From contig OMYO01000017.1 of assembly GCA_900315285.1 (NCBI GenBank), positions 1-41,431 of the forward strand: 41,431 nucleotides of DNA, given 5' to 3'. Both the position numbers and the translations under genes were made by a program. Positions within the stretch are counted from its first letter, which is position 1; each line of letters begins with the position of its first letter. Of this stretch, positions 17,542-25,496 are shown one piece after another. The notes beneath the pieces were generated by a model. It saw nothing but the letters and a program-made list of their open reading frames with translations, did no database searches and was not told where the DNA came from. This DNA comes from an uncultured Eubacteriales bacterium (GTDB lineage Bacteria > Bacillota > Clostridia > Oscillospirales > Acutalibacteraceae).

Positions 17542-17727
17542 CTCTTATACATTCCCCCGCCCGAAGCGCCATAATGTATGATAAAAATCGTCATCCCAAA
17601 AGAAAACCTACTACACTTCTTCCAAATTTGGGGCATGATGTATGAGACAACAACTCAAGCCAAAGAAAGTGTATGAGAAACCGCGAAATCACCTCATACA
17701 ACGATTCTCATTTTTCTCATCCTTGTA
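17542..17727. repeat. TGTATGAG/CTCATACA inverted half-site array, locus 1
   Basis: TGTATGAT (17575), TGTATGAG (17639) and TGTATGAG (17670) alternate with CTCATACA (17693) and degenerate versions (17608). The 17575 and 17639 sites are 64 bp apart. The same half-site is used in the arrays at 28.0-28.3 and 35.6-35.7 kb. Confidence 0.7.
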
Positions 17728-17746
17728 TAAACAATATAATGAAAGA

Positions 17747-17776
17747 CTGCCATGCCGCCCGAGCGCGACATGGCAG
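17747..17776 (-). terminator. Terminator of the broken transglutaminase gene
   Basis: CTGCCATG and CATGGCAG form the base of a 12-bp stem read on the minus strand, followed by TCTTTCATT. It lies 31 nt past the stop at 17808. Confidence 0.7.
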
Positions 17777-17807
17777 ATAAATATTATTTGGAATTATTCC
17801 ACTCTCA

Positions 17808-18956
17808 TTAATAGCGGAATCCGGTTGCACCGAGAGTACCTTTCTTGCTGGTGTAAATTGCTTTTCCGCCAGTAAGATCATTCATAGAACCAGCCGTACC
17901 ACCAGTAATATGGGAGCTGATTTCATTGGCCATCTTTGTGGACGGAAGACGGAACGAAACAGGATTTCCTTTATCTCCACCCTGCTTTGCAATCATGGTC
18001 GGCATTGCCTTCATGACTTCATCCCAAGAGTTGAAATAGAAGCCATTCTTGCGATACCAATCCTGATCCGTGTTGGTGCATTTGCTCCACTCAGAAGCAT
18101 TTTTCGGAGTATGGGTCTCCGACATCATGTCTTTTGTTACGTTGAAATAACGGTACGGGGCGTAGTTGTAACCATTAACGAGAACATCATCCCAGGTAAC
18201 ATCGACCAGATATTCTTTACCGTTCAGAGTCACAATATTCCACATATGATCTTCTTTGTTTCCTTTGGGGTTAGTGGCCACACCAGTTTGAACACGGCAG
18301 GTCACACCAAGCTTGTTAAGAAGATACTGCATTGCAAGAGAATAACCCATGCAGCTGCCTTTATGCTCAACAAGGCTGTTGTAAATATTGTTCTCGCCTA
18401 CCTAATAGGAGACAAGGTTGCGAAGCTGGTCGTGAACGTACAGCTCCTTATCATAATCCGAACCACTCTTCGGAGCATTGGCAAGGATCTTATTTGCTGC
18501 ACTCTCAACATCAGAGACCTTCTGGCGGGCATTGCTCATATATTTGAAGTTATAAATATAGGAGACAACAAAACCATTCTCATTTTTTGCCTTGGCAGGC
18601 TTAGAATTAAGAATGTCAACATAGAAGATTTCAGGATGCTCCTGCTGGATAATCTGAGGAATTTCAGCGAGCTCCTTGCTGTCCAGGTTGTTAGAAAGCG
18701 TTACACTATCTTGAAATTTTGTGAGGGCATCTACGATTTTGCAATAAGCAGTCTGTCCATTACGGGAAAGGTTTTTAGACCAATAGCCATCTGCAGACTG
18801 AGCATTCACAACATCTGCGCCCTTAGAGACAGCACTTTCCAGGCTGTCCTTAGCCAGAGAAGAAATGCCTGCTGCACTAGCTGAAACAGCGGCAGCCGAA
18901 ACGGAACACGTTGCCGCCATTGCTAATGCAATGATTTTTTGAGTTAACTTCTTCAT
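17808..18956 (-). pseudogene. Secreted transglutaminase-like protein interrupted by an in-frame TAG
   Basis: One frame of 383 codons runs from the ATG at 18956 to the stop at 17808 with a single TAG at 18402-18404. Before it lie a signal peptide (ending near VSASAAG) and about 180 residues ending LRNLVSY. After it the frame continues with VGENNIYNSLVEHKG, then the transglutaminase core: catalytic Cys in GSCMGYSLAMQ, His in EDHMWNIV and Asp in LVDVTWDD. All catalytic residues lie behind the stop, so the shortened product would be inactive unless the TAG is read through. TAG ends other genes here (for example at 8543), which argues against recoding. A recent nonsense mutation or a sequencing error are both possible. 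Confidence 0.8.
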
Positions 18957-19050
18957 TCTTGTCCTTCTTTCATCTTTCGGGGCAAAGCCCCGCCTTGCTG
19001 TTTATTGTTCCATAACATTAGACCACAAAGTTGAGCGATGAGGTTGAAAA

Positions 19051-19091
19051 AAAGCGTCGGATTTCGTTTTCCAAACGAATTTCGGCGCTTT
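19051..19091 (-). terminator. Terminator of the metallophosphoesterase gene
   Basis: On the minus strand AAAGCGCCGAAATTCGTTT pairs with AAACGAAATCCGACGCTTT with few mismatches, followed by more T residues. It lies 36 nt past the stop at 19127. Confidence 0.85.
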
Positions 19092-19126
19092 ACCCATTTT
19101 TCTGGTTAAATCAGTCTAGTTCCTGT

Positions 19127-20563
19127 TCAAATTTTTGCAGTGTAATTTTGGTTCATGGGGGCATAGCCGCTCTCGTCCAGACCCATGACGAGCTTGTACA
19201 GGACCGCATTCAGCGCAGCGGCGCCCGGTGTCTGCAGCTTGCAGAACAGTGTGTTCCATTCTGACTCTGGGAGGATGACGCGCTTGAGGAGGCTTCCATC
19301 TTGGACCATGGAGAGGGCCTGCTTGACCCACTGGGGGTCGTTGCCGTCATCCGTGCCGGAAAATAGATTTTTGGCGATGTAGTTGCCAAAATCCAGGAAA
19401 GTATGTGTGTCGTCGATCTTGCTGTTCGCGAGCTGGTCGATAATCTCAGTCACTACATCGCCCGCCTTGGTATCCTCTAGTTTCAGCGCCTGGTTAACAT
19501 TGGAGGCGAGCCACTCCACGGTGACGCAGCGCTTGTCCAGCATGTCGGTGATTTTCGGGTCTGTCTGGACTGTCTGCCAAGATACCGTGCCGTCCGGCTG
19601 GAAGTTGAGAAGGCGGAAGACCGATGGGAACGTGAGCGGTGTGCAGGTCTCCACGTCATAAAGGTCGTTGCCCTTCTCCGTTTTCAAGTGAGAAACGCGC
19701 TGGTTGTGCATGTGGCCGGTGAAAATCATGTGCATTCTGGCGTCGGCAAACTCCTTGGAGAGGCGATCATGATCTGCCACAAGATTCGGGCCCTCCAAAT
19801 TGTAGTGGGCCACCTCGCCATGATGCTGCATGCCGATAATCTTGTCGCCGCGCTGTTTGGCGGCTTCAATCTGCTGGAGGATCCATTTCTCCAGGTCTGG
19901 TGTGATCTGGCCGCCGCCCTCTGCTATGTTCTTGCCGCTCTTGGTGTTGTCAGAGCTGTATCGCCCATCATCCATGGCAATGATGGTGTAGCCTGGTTTC
20001 GGCCGGGCCACGTAGGACTCCTGACCTGCCACGGCGCCATTCTTCGGGACGTAGCGGGCAATGATCGTCGGATCCTGATACGTTATCTTATAATAGGAAC
20101 GGAACTCCTCCGGGGTAATGCGCGCAGTGCCCGGCACCGGCGTGTTCCCCTCGGCGTTGATGTCGTGGTTGCCGTTGATGACATAGACATGCATTCCCGG
20201 GACAGACTTCTGCAGAGCCTCCAGCCAGCGGGAGAGCTCGGCATGGCCCAGCTTCTCGCCGTTTTTGGTGAGATCACCGGAGACGAGGAGGACCTCGGGC
20301 TTCAGCTCCTTGACCTTCTGCAGCGTGGACGAAATAATGGCCTCGTTATGCCAGTTGTCCTTGATATCGGTGCTAAAATTTTTCCGGCAGAGTTCGGGGT
20401 CGGTCATAAGCTCCCCGGGGAGAATGTGGATATCGGAGAGGCTCACGACCCGCAGATTCTGGTCTGCCTCCTCCGTCTTTTTCTTTGCCGCCGCAGCAGG
20501 GATGGCTGCGAAGACGACCATCAGCAGTGCCATAAGGCACGCCAGCCATTTTTTACAATTCAT
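19127..20563 (-). CDS. Exported calcineurin-like metallophosphoesterase
   Basis: This 478-aa protein starts with a signal peptide ending AAIPAAAA. The five metal-binding blocks of calcineurin-like phosphoesterases are present in order: SDIHIL, LLVSGDLTKNG, INGNHDINAEG, IGMQHHGEVAHY and TGHMHNQ. Such enzymes cleave phosphomonoesters or diesters; the substrate is unknown. About 150 residues follow the catalytic domain and are helical. The ribosome binding site AAGGAG lies inside one arm of a 13-bp inverted repeat (20569-20610), so translation may be controlled. It belongs to a run of genes for exported proteins at 17.0-23.5 kb. Confidence 0.9.
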   Translation of the reverse strand: MNCKKWLACLMALLMVVFAAIPAAAAKKKTEEADQNLRVVSLSDIHILPGELMTDPELCRKNFSTDIKDNWHNEAIISSTLQKVKELKPEVLLVSGDLTKNGEKLGHAELSRWLEALQKSVPGMHVYVINGNHDINAEGNTPVPGTARITPEEFRSYYKITYQDPTIIARYVPKNGAVAGQESYVARPKPGYTIIAMDDGRYSSDNTKSGKNIAEGGGQITPDLEKWILQQIEAAKQRGDKIIGMQHHGEVAHYNLEGPNLVADHDRLSKEFADARMHMIFTGHMHNQRVSHLKTEKGNDLYDVETCTPLTFPSVFRLLNFQPDGTVSWQTVQTDPKITDMLDKRCVTVEWLASNVNQALKLEDTKAGDVVTEIIDQLANSKIDDTHTFLDFGNYIAKNLFSGTDDGNDPQWVKQALSMVQDGSLLKRVILPESEWNTLFCKLQTPGAAALNAVLYKLVMGLDESGYAPMNQNYTAKI

Positions 20564-20568
20564 AAAAT

Positions 20569-20610
20569 TAACACTCCTTTTCGCCGAACCATCTTAGAAA
20601 AGGAGTGTTA
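20569..20610 (-). promoter_or_regulatory. Inverted repeat that sequesters the metallophosphoesterase ribosome binding site
   Basis: On the minus strand AACACTCCTTTT and AAAAGGAGTGTT are perfect 12-mers (13 bp with the flanking T-A) around a 16-nt loop. The second arm contains the ribosome binding site AAGGAG of the gene starting at 20563. In RNA this stem would hide the site, as in riboswitch-like or thermosensor leaders. Confidence 0.7.
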
Positions 20611-20703
20611 TACTTGTATGCATTTTTCAGTTAAGTTCCGTCGGGTGTGCTGTTAAACCCCGGAGAATCCGGTTAACGCCCGGTCAAGTCGGTAAAGTTT
20701 TCG

Positions 20704-21585
20704 TTAACCGATGACGCTGAGAATCTGATTCGCCATGTACCGATGGCCGTCCTCCGTGGGATGCGGATCAAAGCCGATCATGATGATATGGTTCCGGTCG
20801 GTGATGACCTCGGTCTCGTGGACATCGGCAAATTTGACGCGACCACCGTACTGCTCAGCGAGGGACTTCTTGTAGTCGTTCATCTGGTCAAAGAAGACGT
20901 TTAGCAGCTGCCCGACATAGATGGGTGTGTAGGGCGGCAGGGACCAGTGCTTGCAGGGGTTATAAGAACCGACGAGCACGAGAGTCACGTCCGGGTTCAG
21001 CTCAAGGATGCGCTTGACAAGGGCGCCATAGTTCTCCTCAAAGGCTTTCTCCCAGGAGAGGAGCGCCTTCGGATACTCGACGGCGACGGCAAGTCCCTGA
21101 TCCGTTGCATAGACGATGGGGAGCCAGAGATCATTGAAGCCGACATCCAGCGTAATGAGGTCAGCCTTCTTCACGGCGTCCTGATAGAGGCCGCGCTCTG
21201 CCTTGAGCTTATCCACGTCAGCATAGCCGCCCGAGACGTCGGGAATTTCGGTTTTCGTAATATCGTCTCCGTCATAGGTCGGATCCAGCAGCATGCGGAA
21301 TTCTGCAGAGCGGAAACCGTCCTGGGCATAAGGATAATAGGTCTTGGCGTGAACGGCGTCTGCCACATATGCGCCATAGGTGCCCTCTACCCGGCTCATC
21401 CGCTTTGAGCGGTCAAAGTTGTCGAGACCGAAGCCCTCAGCCACGCTGTCGCCCAGCAGTAGATAGGTGTCGTAGGATCTTCCGTTATATGGGTTGAGGC
21501 TCTCGGCAAATACGCCGACTGCAACCGTTGCCGTCATGAGGACAGCGAGCAGCAGCGCTGCCAGTCTTCTTCCGAGATTTTTCAT
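20704..21585 (-). CDS. Secreted SGNH/GDSL-type hydrolase
   Basis: This 293-aa protein has a signal peptide (KKNLGRR-like start, hydrophobic core ending VGVFAES). Its SGNH blocks are YLLLGDSVAEGFGL with the serine, LDVGFNDLW with the glycine and asparagine, and a C-terminal GFDPHPTEDGHRYMANQIL with Asp and His. The family contains esterases, lipases and carbohydrate deacetylases. The frame opens at 21651, but the ATG at 21585 has GGAGA upstream and starts the signal peptide. It is separate from the SGNH protein at 11405-12088, which differs in sequence. Confidence 0.87.
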   Translation of the reverse strand: MKNLGRRLAALLLAVLMTATVAVGVFAESLNPYNGRSYDTYLLLGDSVAEGFGLDNFDRSKRMSRVEGTYGAYVADAVHAKTYYPYAQDGFRSAEFRMLLDPTYDGDDITKTEIPDVSGGYADVDKLKAERGLYQDAVKKADLITLDVGFNDLWLPIVYATDQGLAVAVEYPKALLSWEKAFEENYGALVKRILELNPDVTLVLVGSYNPCKHWSLPPYTPIYVGQLLNVFFDQMNDYKKSLAEQYGGRVKFADVHETEVITDRNHIIMIGFDPHPTEDGHRYMANQILSVIG

Positions 21586-21775
21586 GGAATCGTCTCCATT
21601 CCTTATATTAATGGTTAAAATATACGGGAAATCCGCGAGAAAATCAACCATTTTTCCGTAAAGCTTATGTGCTTTACATCTTCGGCGATTTGCAAATTTT
21701 TCCCATACCTACGTTCTCTCCAAAGCACCCTCAGCCTGATTTTCCGCATAAATTTCCTTTACACGCAAAAATACT

Positions 21776-21805
21776 GCGCCGCGGACCATTTTTGGTCCGC
21801 GGCGC
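21776..21805. terminator. Terminator downstream of the CAP-domain gene
   Basis: GCGCCGCGGACC and GGTCCGCGGCGC form a perfect 12-bp stem with a 6-nt loop. T-rich DNA follows on both strands. It ends the CAP gene (stop at 21826, minus strand) and could work in both directions. Confidence 0.85.
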
Positions 21806-21825
21806 CTATTTTTACATCAGCTTTT

Positions 21826-22344
21826 TCACTTTTTTCCGAAGCACTGGACCCAGTAGGTCTCACCGTTCACCGTAAACGATGCGGTGCCGACGACGTTGAA
21901 CTTGGAGTCCAGCAGATTGCGGCGATGCCCCTGTCCGCTGTAGGACTCATTGGCCTCCTCCCAGTCCTCCATGACTTCCTCATAACTTCTCTGGCCGTGG
22001 GCAATGTTCTCTCCCTTTGCCATGTAGTTCGGGTAAGCCGTGAAACAGCTGGAGCCATCCGGACGAGTATGACTATACTTTGTGGCAAGCTCTCGGGCAC
22101 GGGTCTCAGCGGTCTTCTCCAGAGCGGGATCTCTCTGCAGGGGCTTCAGAGTATTGCTCTCACTGGTGTTGTAGACCGCTTTCGTTCCGTGCGAAGTCCA
22201 AGCCCACTGGCCCTGCTTCGTTCGGAAAGCATTGATCTGATCATACCAGCTGGAATTGGTCTGCGCCGAACAGGTCACCGCTGTGATGGCCATTAGGACG
22301 GCAAGCAGTACAGCCGAAGTCGCTGTGCGTATTCTTTTTTTCAT
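21826..22344 (-). CDS. Secreted CAP-domain (SCP/PR-1) protein
   Basis: This 172-aa protein has a signal peptide ending TCSAQ and a CAP domain. Typical elements are RDPALEKTAETRARELATKY with the first helix, SHTRPDGSSCFT with the first histidine, AKGENIAHG and SGQGHRRNLLDSKFNVVG with the second histidine, then YWVQCFG at the end. Bacterial CAP proteins are extracellular; their function is mostly unknown. GAGGAA lies upstream of the ATG and a TATAAT-like element on the minus strand is at 22394-22399. It is divergent from the NAGPA-type gene. Confidence 0.93.
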   Translation of the reverse strand: MKKRIRTATSAVLLAVLMAITAVTCSAQTNSSWYDQINAFRTKQGQWAWTSHGTKAVYNTSESNTLKPLQRDPALEKTAETRARELATKYSHTRPDGSSCFTAYPNYMAKGENIAHGQRSYEEVMEDWEEANESYSGQGHRRNLLDSKFNVVGTASFTVNGETYWVQCFGKK

Positions 22345-22530
22345 TTGGGGTTCCTCACTTTAGGTAACAGGGTGTGCTTTTACAGGTGTAAATATTATAC
22401 AACTAAATACCGTTTAATATCTACCTATAATTTGTAAAAAATTATACATTTGCAAACTGTGTTACTATGGAGAGGAAAGTAGTCCCATAATAAAACCATC
22501 GTAAATCGCCCCAATGATAGGAGATACACC

Positions 22531-23451
22531 ATGAAAAAGACCTCCACCCTCCTCCTCTCCCTCCTGCTGGCCCTCTCGGTCCTGTTTTCCGTCCCGGTCA
22601 GCGCCCAGACGCTGGGCCTGCTGCCGGACACCGTTCGTCGCCCCGCAGCCGGCGTCACCGAAACCGAGTATTCCACCCAGACCGAGGACGGCAAACCTGT
22701 CCGCTACTTCGTGCTGGACACCGCATACGGCCTGCCGGGCTCGCACCTGAAAATTGGCGTAGGTCTGCCAAATAACGGTACTTCCTTCGGCATGCAGAAA
22801 CTGACAGAGCAACTAGCTGCCATCCGCGCCGGCGGCACCAACGTCCTGGCCGGTGTCAACGGCGATTTCTACAATATGGTCACCGGTGAGCCCGAGGGCC
22901 TGTTCGTGAAGGATGGCGTCCCGCTCCACGGCTGGTCCGCGCCCAACGCGTTGCCGGACAGTCTCGGCCGCATTCCGTACCGCACGTTTTTCGGCATCAA
23001 GTCAGATGGGCGCGCTGTCATCGGCGGCCGTACTGTCTACGACTCCGTTAAGGGCTGCCTGCAGCAGGCCATCGGCGGCGCTTTCATGCTGGTGGAGAAC
23101 GGCCAGCCGGTGAAGGTCCGCTACCCCGCTTCTGTCCGGAGTTTTGTGGAGAATCGCCACCCGCGCACCGCCGTCGGCATTCGCCGCAACGGCACAGTCT
23201 TCTTCATCTGCGTCGACGGCCGCCGCGAGAACTACTCCAACGGTATAAGTCTCTATGATCTGGCCGACCTTATGCGAAAGTTCGGCGCCTGGACCGCTAT
23301 GGATCTCGACGGCGGCGGCTCCACAGCCCTCTGCACGCTCGACCGCGAAACCGGCACCCTGCCCCTGCGCAACTCGCCATCCGGCCAGAAGCTGGGATCG
23401 GCGACGGGTGGCGAGAGGAAGATTGCGAATTGCGTTTATGTTTATGAATAA
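22531..23451 (+). CDS. Exported phosphodiester glycosidase (NAGPA-type) family protein
   Basis: This 306-aa protein has a signal peptide ending PVSAQ. The C-terminal part matches the NAGPA (phosphodiester glycosidase) domain: HPRTAVGIRRNGTVFFICVD, NGISLYDLADLMRKFG, then AMDLDGGGSTALCT. The eukaryotic relative removes GlcNAc from phosphodiesters on lysosomal enzymes; bacterial members are thought to act on cell-surface glycans, but the substrate here is unknown. The start has AGGAGA upstream. A GGGCGATTTA site (minus orientation) lies 20 nt before the start and a GGGCGATTCA site immediately after the stop. Confidence 0.88.
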   Translation: MKKTSTLLLSLLLALSVLFSVPVSAQTLGLLPDTVRRPAAGVTETEYSTQTEDGKPVRYFVLDTAYGLPGSHLKIGVGLPNNGTSFGMQKLTEQLAAIRAGGTNVLAGVNGDFYNMVTGEPEGLFVKDGVPLHGWSAPNALPDSLGRIPYRTFFGIKSDGRAVIGGRTVYDSVKGCLQQAIGGAFMLVENGQPVKVRYPASVRSFVENRHPRTAVGIRRNGTVFFICVDGRRENYSNGISLYDLADLMRKFGAWTAMDLDGGGSTALCTLDRETGTLPLRNSPSGQKLGSATGGERKIANCVYVYE

Positions 23452-23502
23452 CTGGGGCGATTCACGGGTGATGCTGTCCGAATAACTTTGAATTTATGCT
23501 TG

Positions 23503-23693
23503 AACTAGGACCGTGGCGGCGGTGAGTGGCTGCTTCGGTCCTAGTTTTTTCTTCGTTCGAATGAGCGGAGCCCGGGAAACTAGGACCACATTGCTGATTT
23601 CAGCCAGTCCGGTCCTAGTTTTTGCTCCGCTCGAGCCCGTGAAACACGTGAAACTAGGACCGAAACTCTGTGAGTGGCCATTCCGGTCCTAGT
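23503..23693. repeat. Three AACTAGGACC/GGTCCTAGTT inverted half-site units
   Basis: AACTAGGACC at 23503, 23578 and 23652 is followed by its perfect inverse GGTCCTAGTT at 23537, 23611 and 23684. Inner lengths are 24, 23 and 22 nt, and the period is 74-75 bp. No coding frame is supported here. The whole gap 23452-24104 holds this array, the next one and three GGGCGATTYA sites. Confidence 0.88.
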
Positions 23694-23745
23694 TTCCCTT
23701 CCCCTACGCATCCCACTTTCGTAAAATACGAAACTCAGCGAGGCT

Positions 23746-23965
23746 GTCAGACCTTTTCCCCTAAAAATTCCATTTTGGTCTGACGATTTGCCCCCTTATC
23801 TGGGGCGATTCAGCCCATTGTTAGACCATTCCACTTGAATTTTCCCGTTTGGTCTAACTTTTCAACCGAATTCGGTTTATTTTTTTAGACTGAATAAGGA
23901 TTCACGGGCCGTTTGGTCTAACTAACCGCGTAAAATCAACCGAAAGTGGTCGGAATTGTCAGACT
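23746..23965. repeat. GTYAGACC/GGTCTRAC inverted half-site array
   Basis: GTCAGACC (23746) and GGTCTGAC (23777), then GTTAGACC (23820) and GGTCTAAC (23850), then a degenerate TTTAGACT (23884) and GGTCTAAC (23915), then GTCAGACT (23958). Inner lengths are 22-23 nt for the clear units, and spacings are 64-74 bp. The half-site differs from the adjacent array although the layout is the same. Confidence 0.75.
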
Positions 23966-24047
23966 AAATCGCCCCAAAAATAAGAAAAGGTATAAGGGGG
24001 CCGGCTGGAACCGAGCAGCCCCTCCATCGCCCCCTAAAAACAATAAA

Positions 24048-24087
24048 CGCGCCGCAGCTCCGGAACAAACTCCAAAGCCGCGGCGCG
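24048..24087 (-). terminator. Terminator of the alcohol dehydrogenase operon
   Basis: On the minus strand CGCGCCGC and GCGGCGCG form the base of a longer imperfect stem, followed by TTTATTGTTTTT. It lies 17 nt past the stop at 24105. Confidence 0.75.
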
Positions 24088-24104
24088 CCTTAGTTTACAT
24101 TCAA

Positions 24105-25484
24105 TTATTTGCCGGCAACCTCGTCGAGGATGGCGATCATTTCGTCATTCGTCATGACCTTCGGGACCGGATACGGGAAGCTCTCAATGCGGATGGACTT
24201 GATGATTTCCTTGTAGTCCAGGGTGGCAATCTGCGGGACTTTGCCGTCGATGCCATATTTCGCACAGAGTTCACGGATGGCCTGGATGAAGGCCTCGGCG
24301 TTGTCCTCCACCGAGAGGATCGGGTCAGCGACGCCGATGAGCTCAGCGAGTTCAGCCAAGCGCTTGTCGGCCTGCGGGCGGTACCACTCAAGGATTGGCG
24401 GCATGAAGGAGCCAATCAGGTAGCCGTGAGTCAGGTGCGTCATGGCGCCGACTTTGTGGGCAAACGGATGGACATAGGTGGTCTCGCCGGTGATGAGGAC
24501 CTGGCCGCCCTTGTGGGCTGCAATCATCATGTTCTCGCGGGCCTGAATGTTGTCGGGCTCGGCGACAGCGGTGTCAAGGTTGTCGAAGATGAGCTTGATG
24601 CCCTCGCGGGAGAGCTTGTTGGACTTGCGGGTGCGGCCGATTCCGAGGTAGGCCTCGACGCAGTGGGAAAGAGCATCGATGCCGGTGAGTGCCGTCATCT
24701 CCGGGTCCATGGTGACACTGAGCTCGGGGTCCAGGAACGTGTAGTCCGGCTGGAGCGAGGTGTCGTTGATGGTGTATTTCCGACCAGTCCGGCGGTTGCT
24801 GATAACCGACGAGAACGTCGTGTCAGCACCAGTTCCGGAAGTGGTGGGAATGCAGATGGTCTTCGGATAGTTGGCGGGCTTTTTGAAGATCCACTGAACG
24901 TCAGGGAGCGTTACGCCGAAGAGGCCGCCCATCTTGTCCGGTTTGCGTGCGGGGCGAACGACACGGCCGGCGACTGCCTTGCAGGTGTCGATGGGCGAAC
25001 CGCCGCCGAGACCGATGATGACATCGCATCCGTTCTCGAGGTAGGTCTTGTAGCCGCCCTCAATGTTCTCAATGGTCGGATCCGGGACAACGCCGTCATA
25101 GATGGCATAGCCGACACCGGCCTTGGTGAGGGACTCGGTGACTTTGGTGACCTGGCCAAACTTTACCATGTTCTTATCGGTGACGATGAGGGCTTTCTTC
25201 CAGCCGTTCTTTGCAGCGAAGTCGCCAATCTGGGAGATGACGCCCGGGCCCTCGGCCACGGCGTTCTCCGGGAACTTGAAGCCAAGGGAATGGTTTCCAG
25301 CGGCGACGGCAAGGGCAGCAAACTGCTTGAACGCCGGTAAGAAGGAGCCGACATAGAAGATGGTATCAAGGGAGGCGATGAAGCCCTCCACAAGATCCTC
25401 GACCCGGTTTCCGCAGGAGACCTTGATTTCGGGTTTATATTTTGAGAGATCTACGTTGAAGAAATCCACAAGTTTTTTATTCAT
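24105..25484 (-). CDS. Iron-containing alcohol dehydrogenase
   Basis: This 459-aa protein belongs to the Fe-ADH (group III) family. It has the NAD(P) motif IIGLGGGSPIDTCKAVAG, the segment CIPTTSGTGADTT and metal ligands in ALTGIDALSHCVEAYLG and in HPFAHKVGAMTHLTHG. It reduces aldehydes or ketones to alcohols, or works in reverse; the substrate is unknown. It is somewhat longer than the usual 380-400 residues because of an N-terminal extension of about 60 residues. AAGGAG lies upstream of the ATG. It is 12 bp downstream of the Fe-S flavin reductase gene, so the two probably act together on one substrate. Confidence 0.92.
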   Translation of the reverse strand: MNKKLVDFFNVDLSKYKPEIKVSCGNRVEDLVEGFIASLDTIFYVGSFLPAFKQFAALAVAAGNHSLGFKFPENAVAEGPGVISQIGDFAAKNGWKKALIVTDKNMVKFGQVTKVTESLTKAGVGYAIYDGVVPDPTIENIEGGYKTYLENGCDVIIGLGGGSPIDTCKAVAGRVVRPARKPDKMGGLFGVTLPDVQWIFKKPANYPKTICIPTTSGTGADTTFSSVISNRRTGRKYTINDTSLQPDYTFLDPELSVTMDPEMTALTGIDALSHCVEAYLGIGRTRKSNKLSREGIKLIFDNLDTAVAEPDNIQARENMMIAAHKGGQVLITGETTYVHPFAHKVGAMTHLTHGYLIGSFMPPILEWYRPQADKRLAELAELIGVADPILSVEDNAEAFIQAIRELCAKYGIDGKVPQIATLDYKEIIKSIRIESFPYPVPKVMTNDEMIAILDEVAGK

Positions 25485-25496
25485 ATCTCGTTCTCC

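Noticed and set aside
18402..18404. Reassignment of TAG to an amino acid.
   Set aside because: TAG is used as the normal stop of other genes here, such as the TPR-like gene (8543-8545) and the antitoxin gene.
23946..25340. 464-codon plus-strand frame opposite the alcohol dehydrogenase.
   Set aside because: Antisense shadow; begins inside the inverted-repeat region and lacks any known domain.
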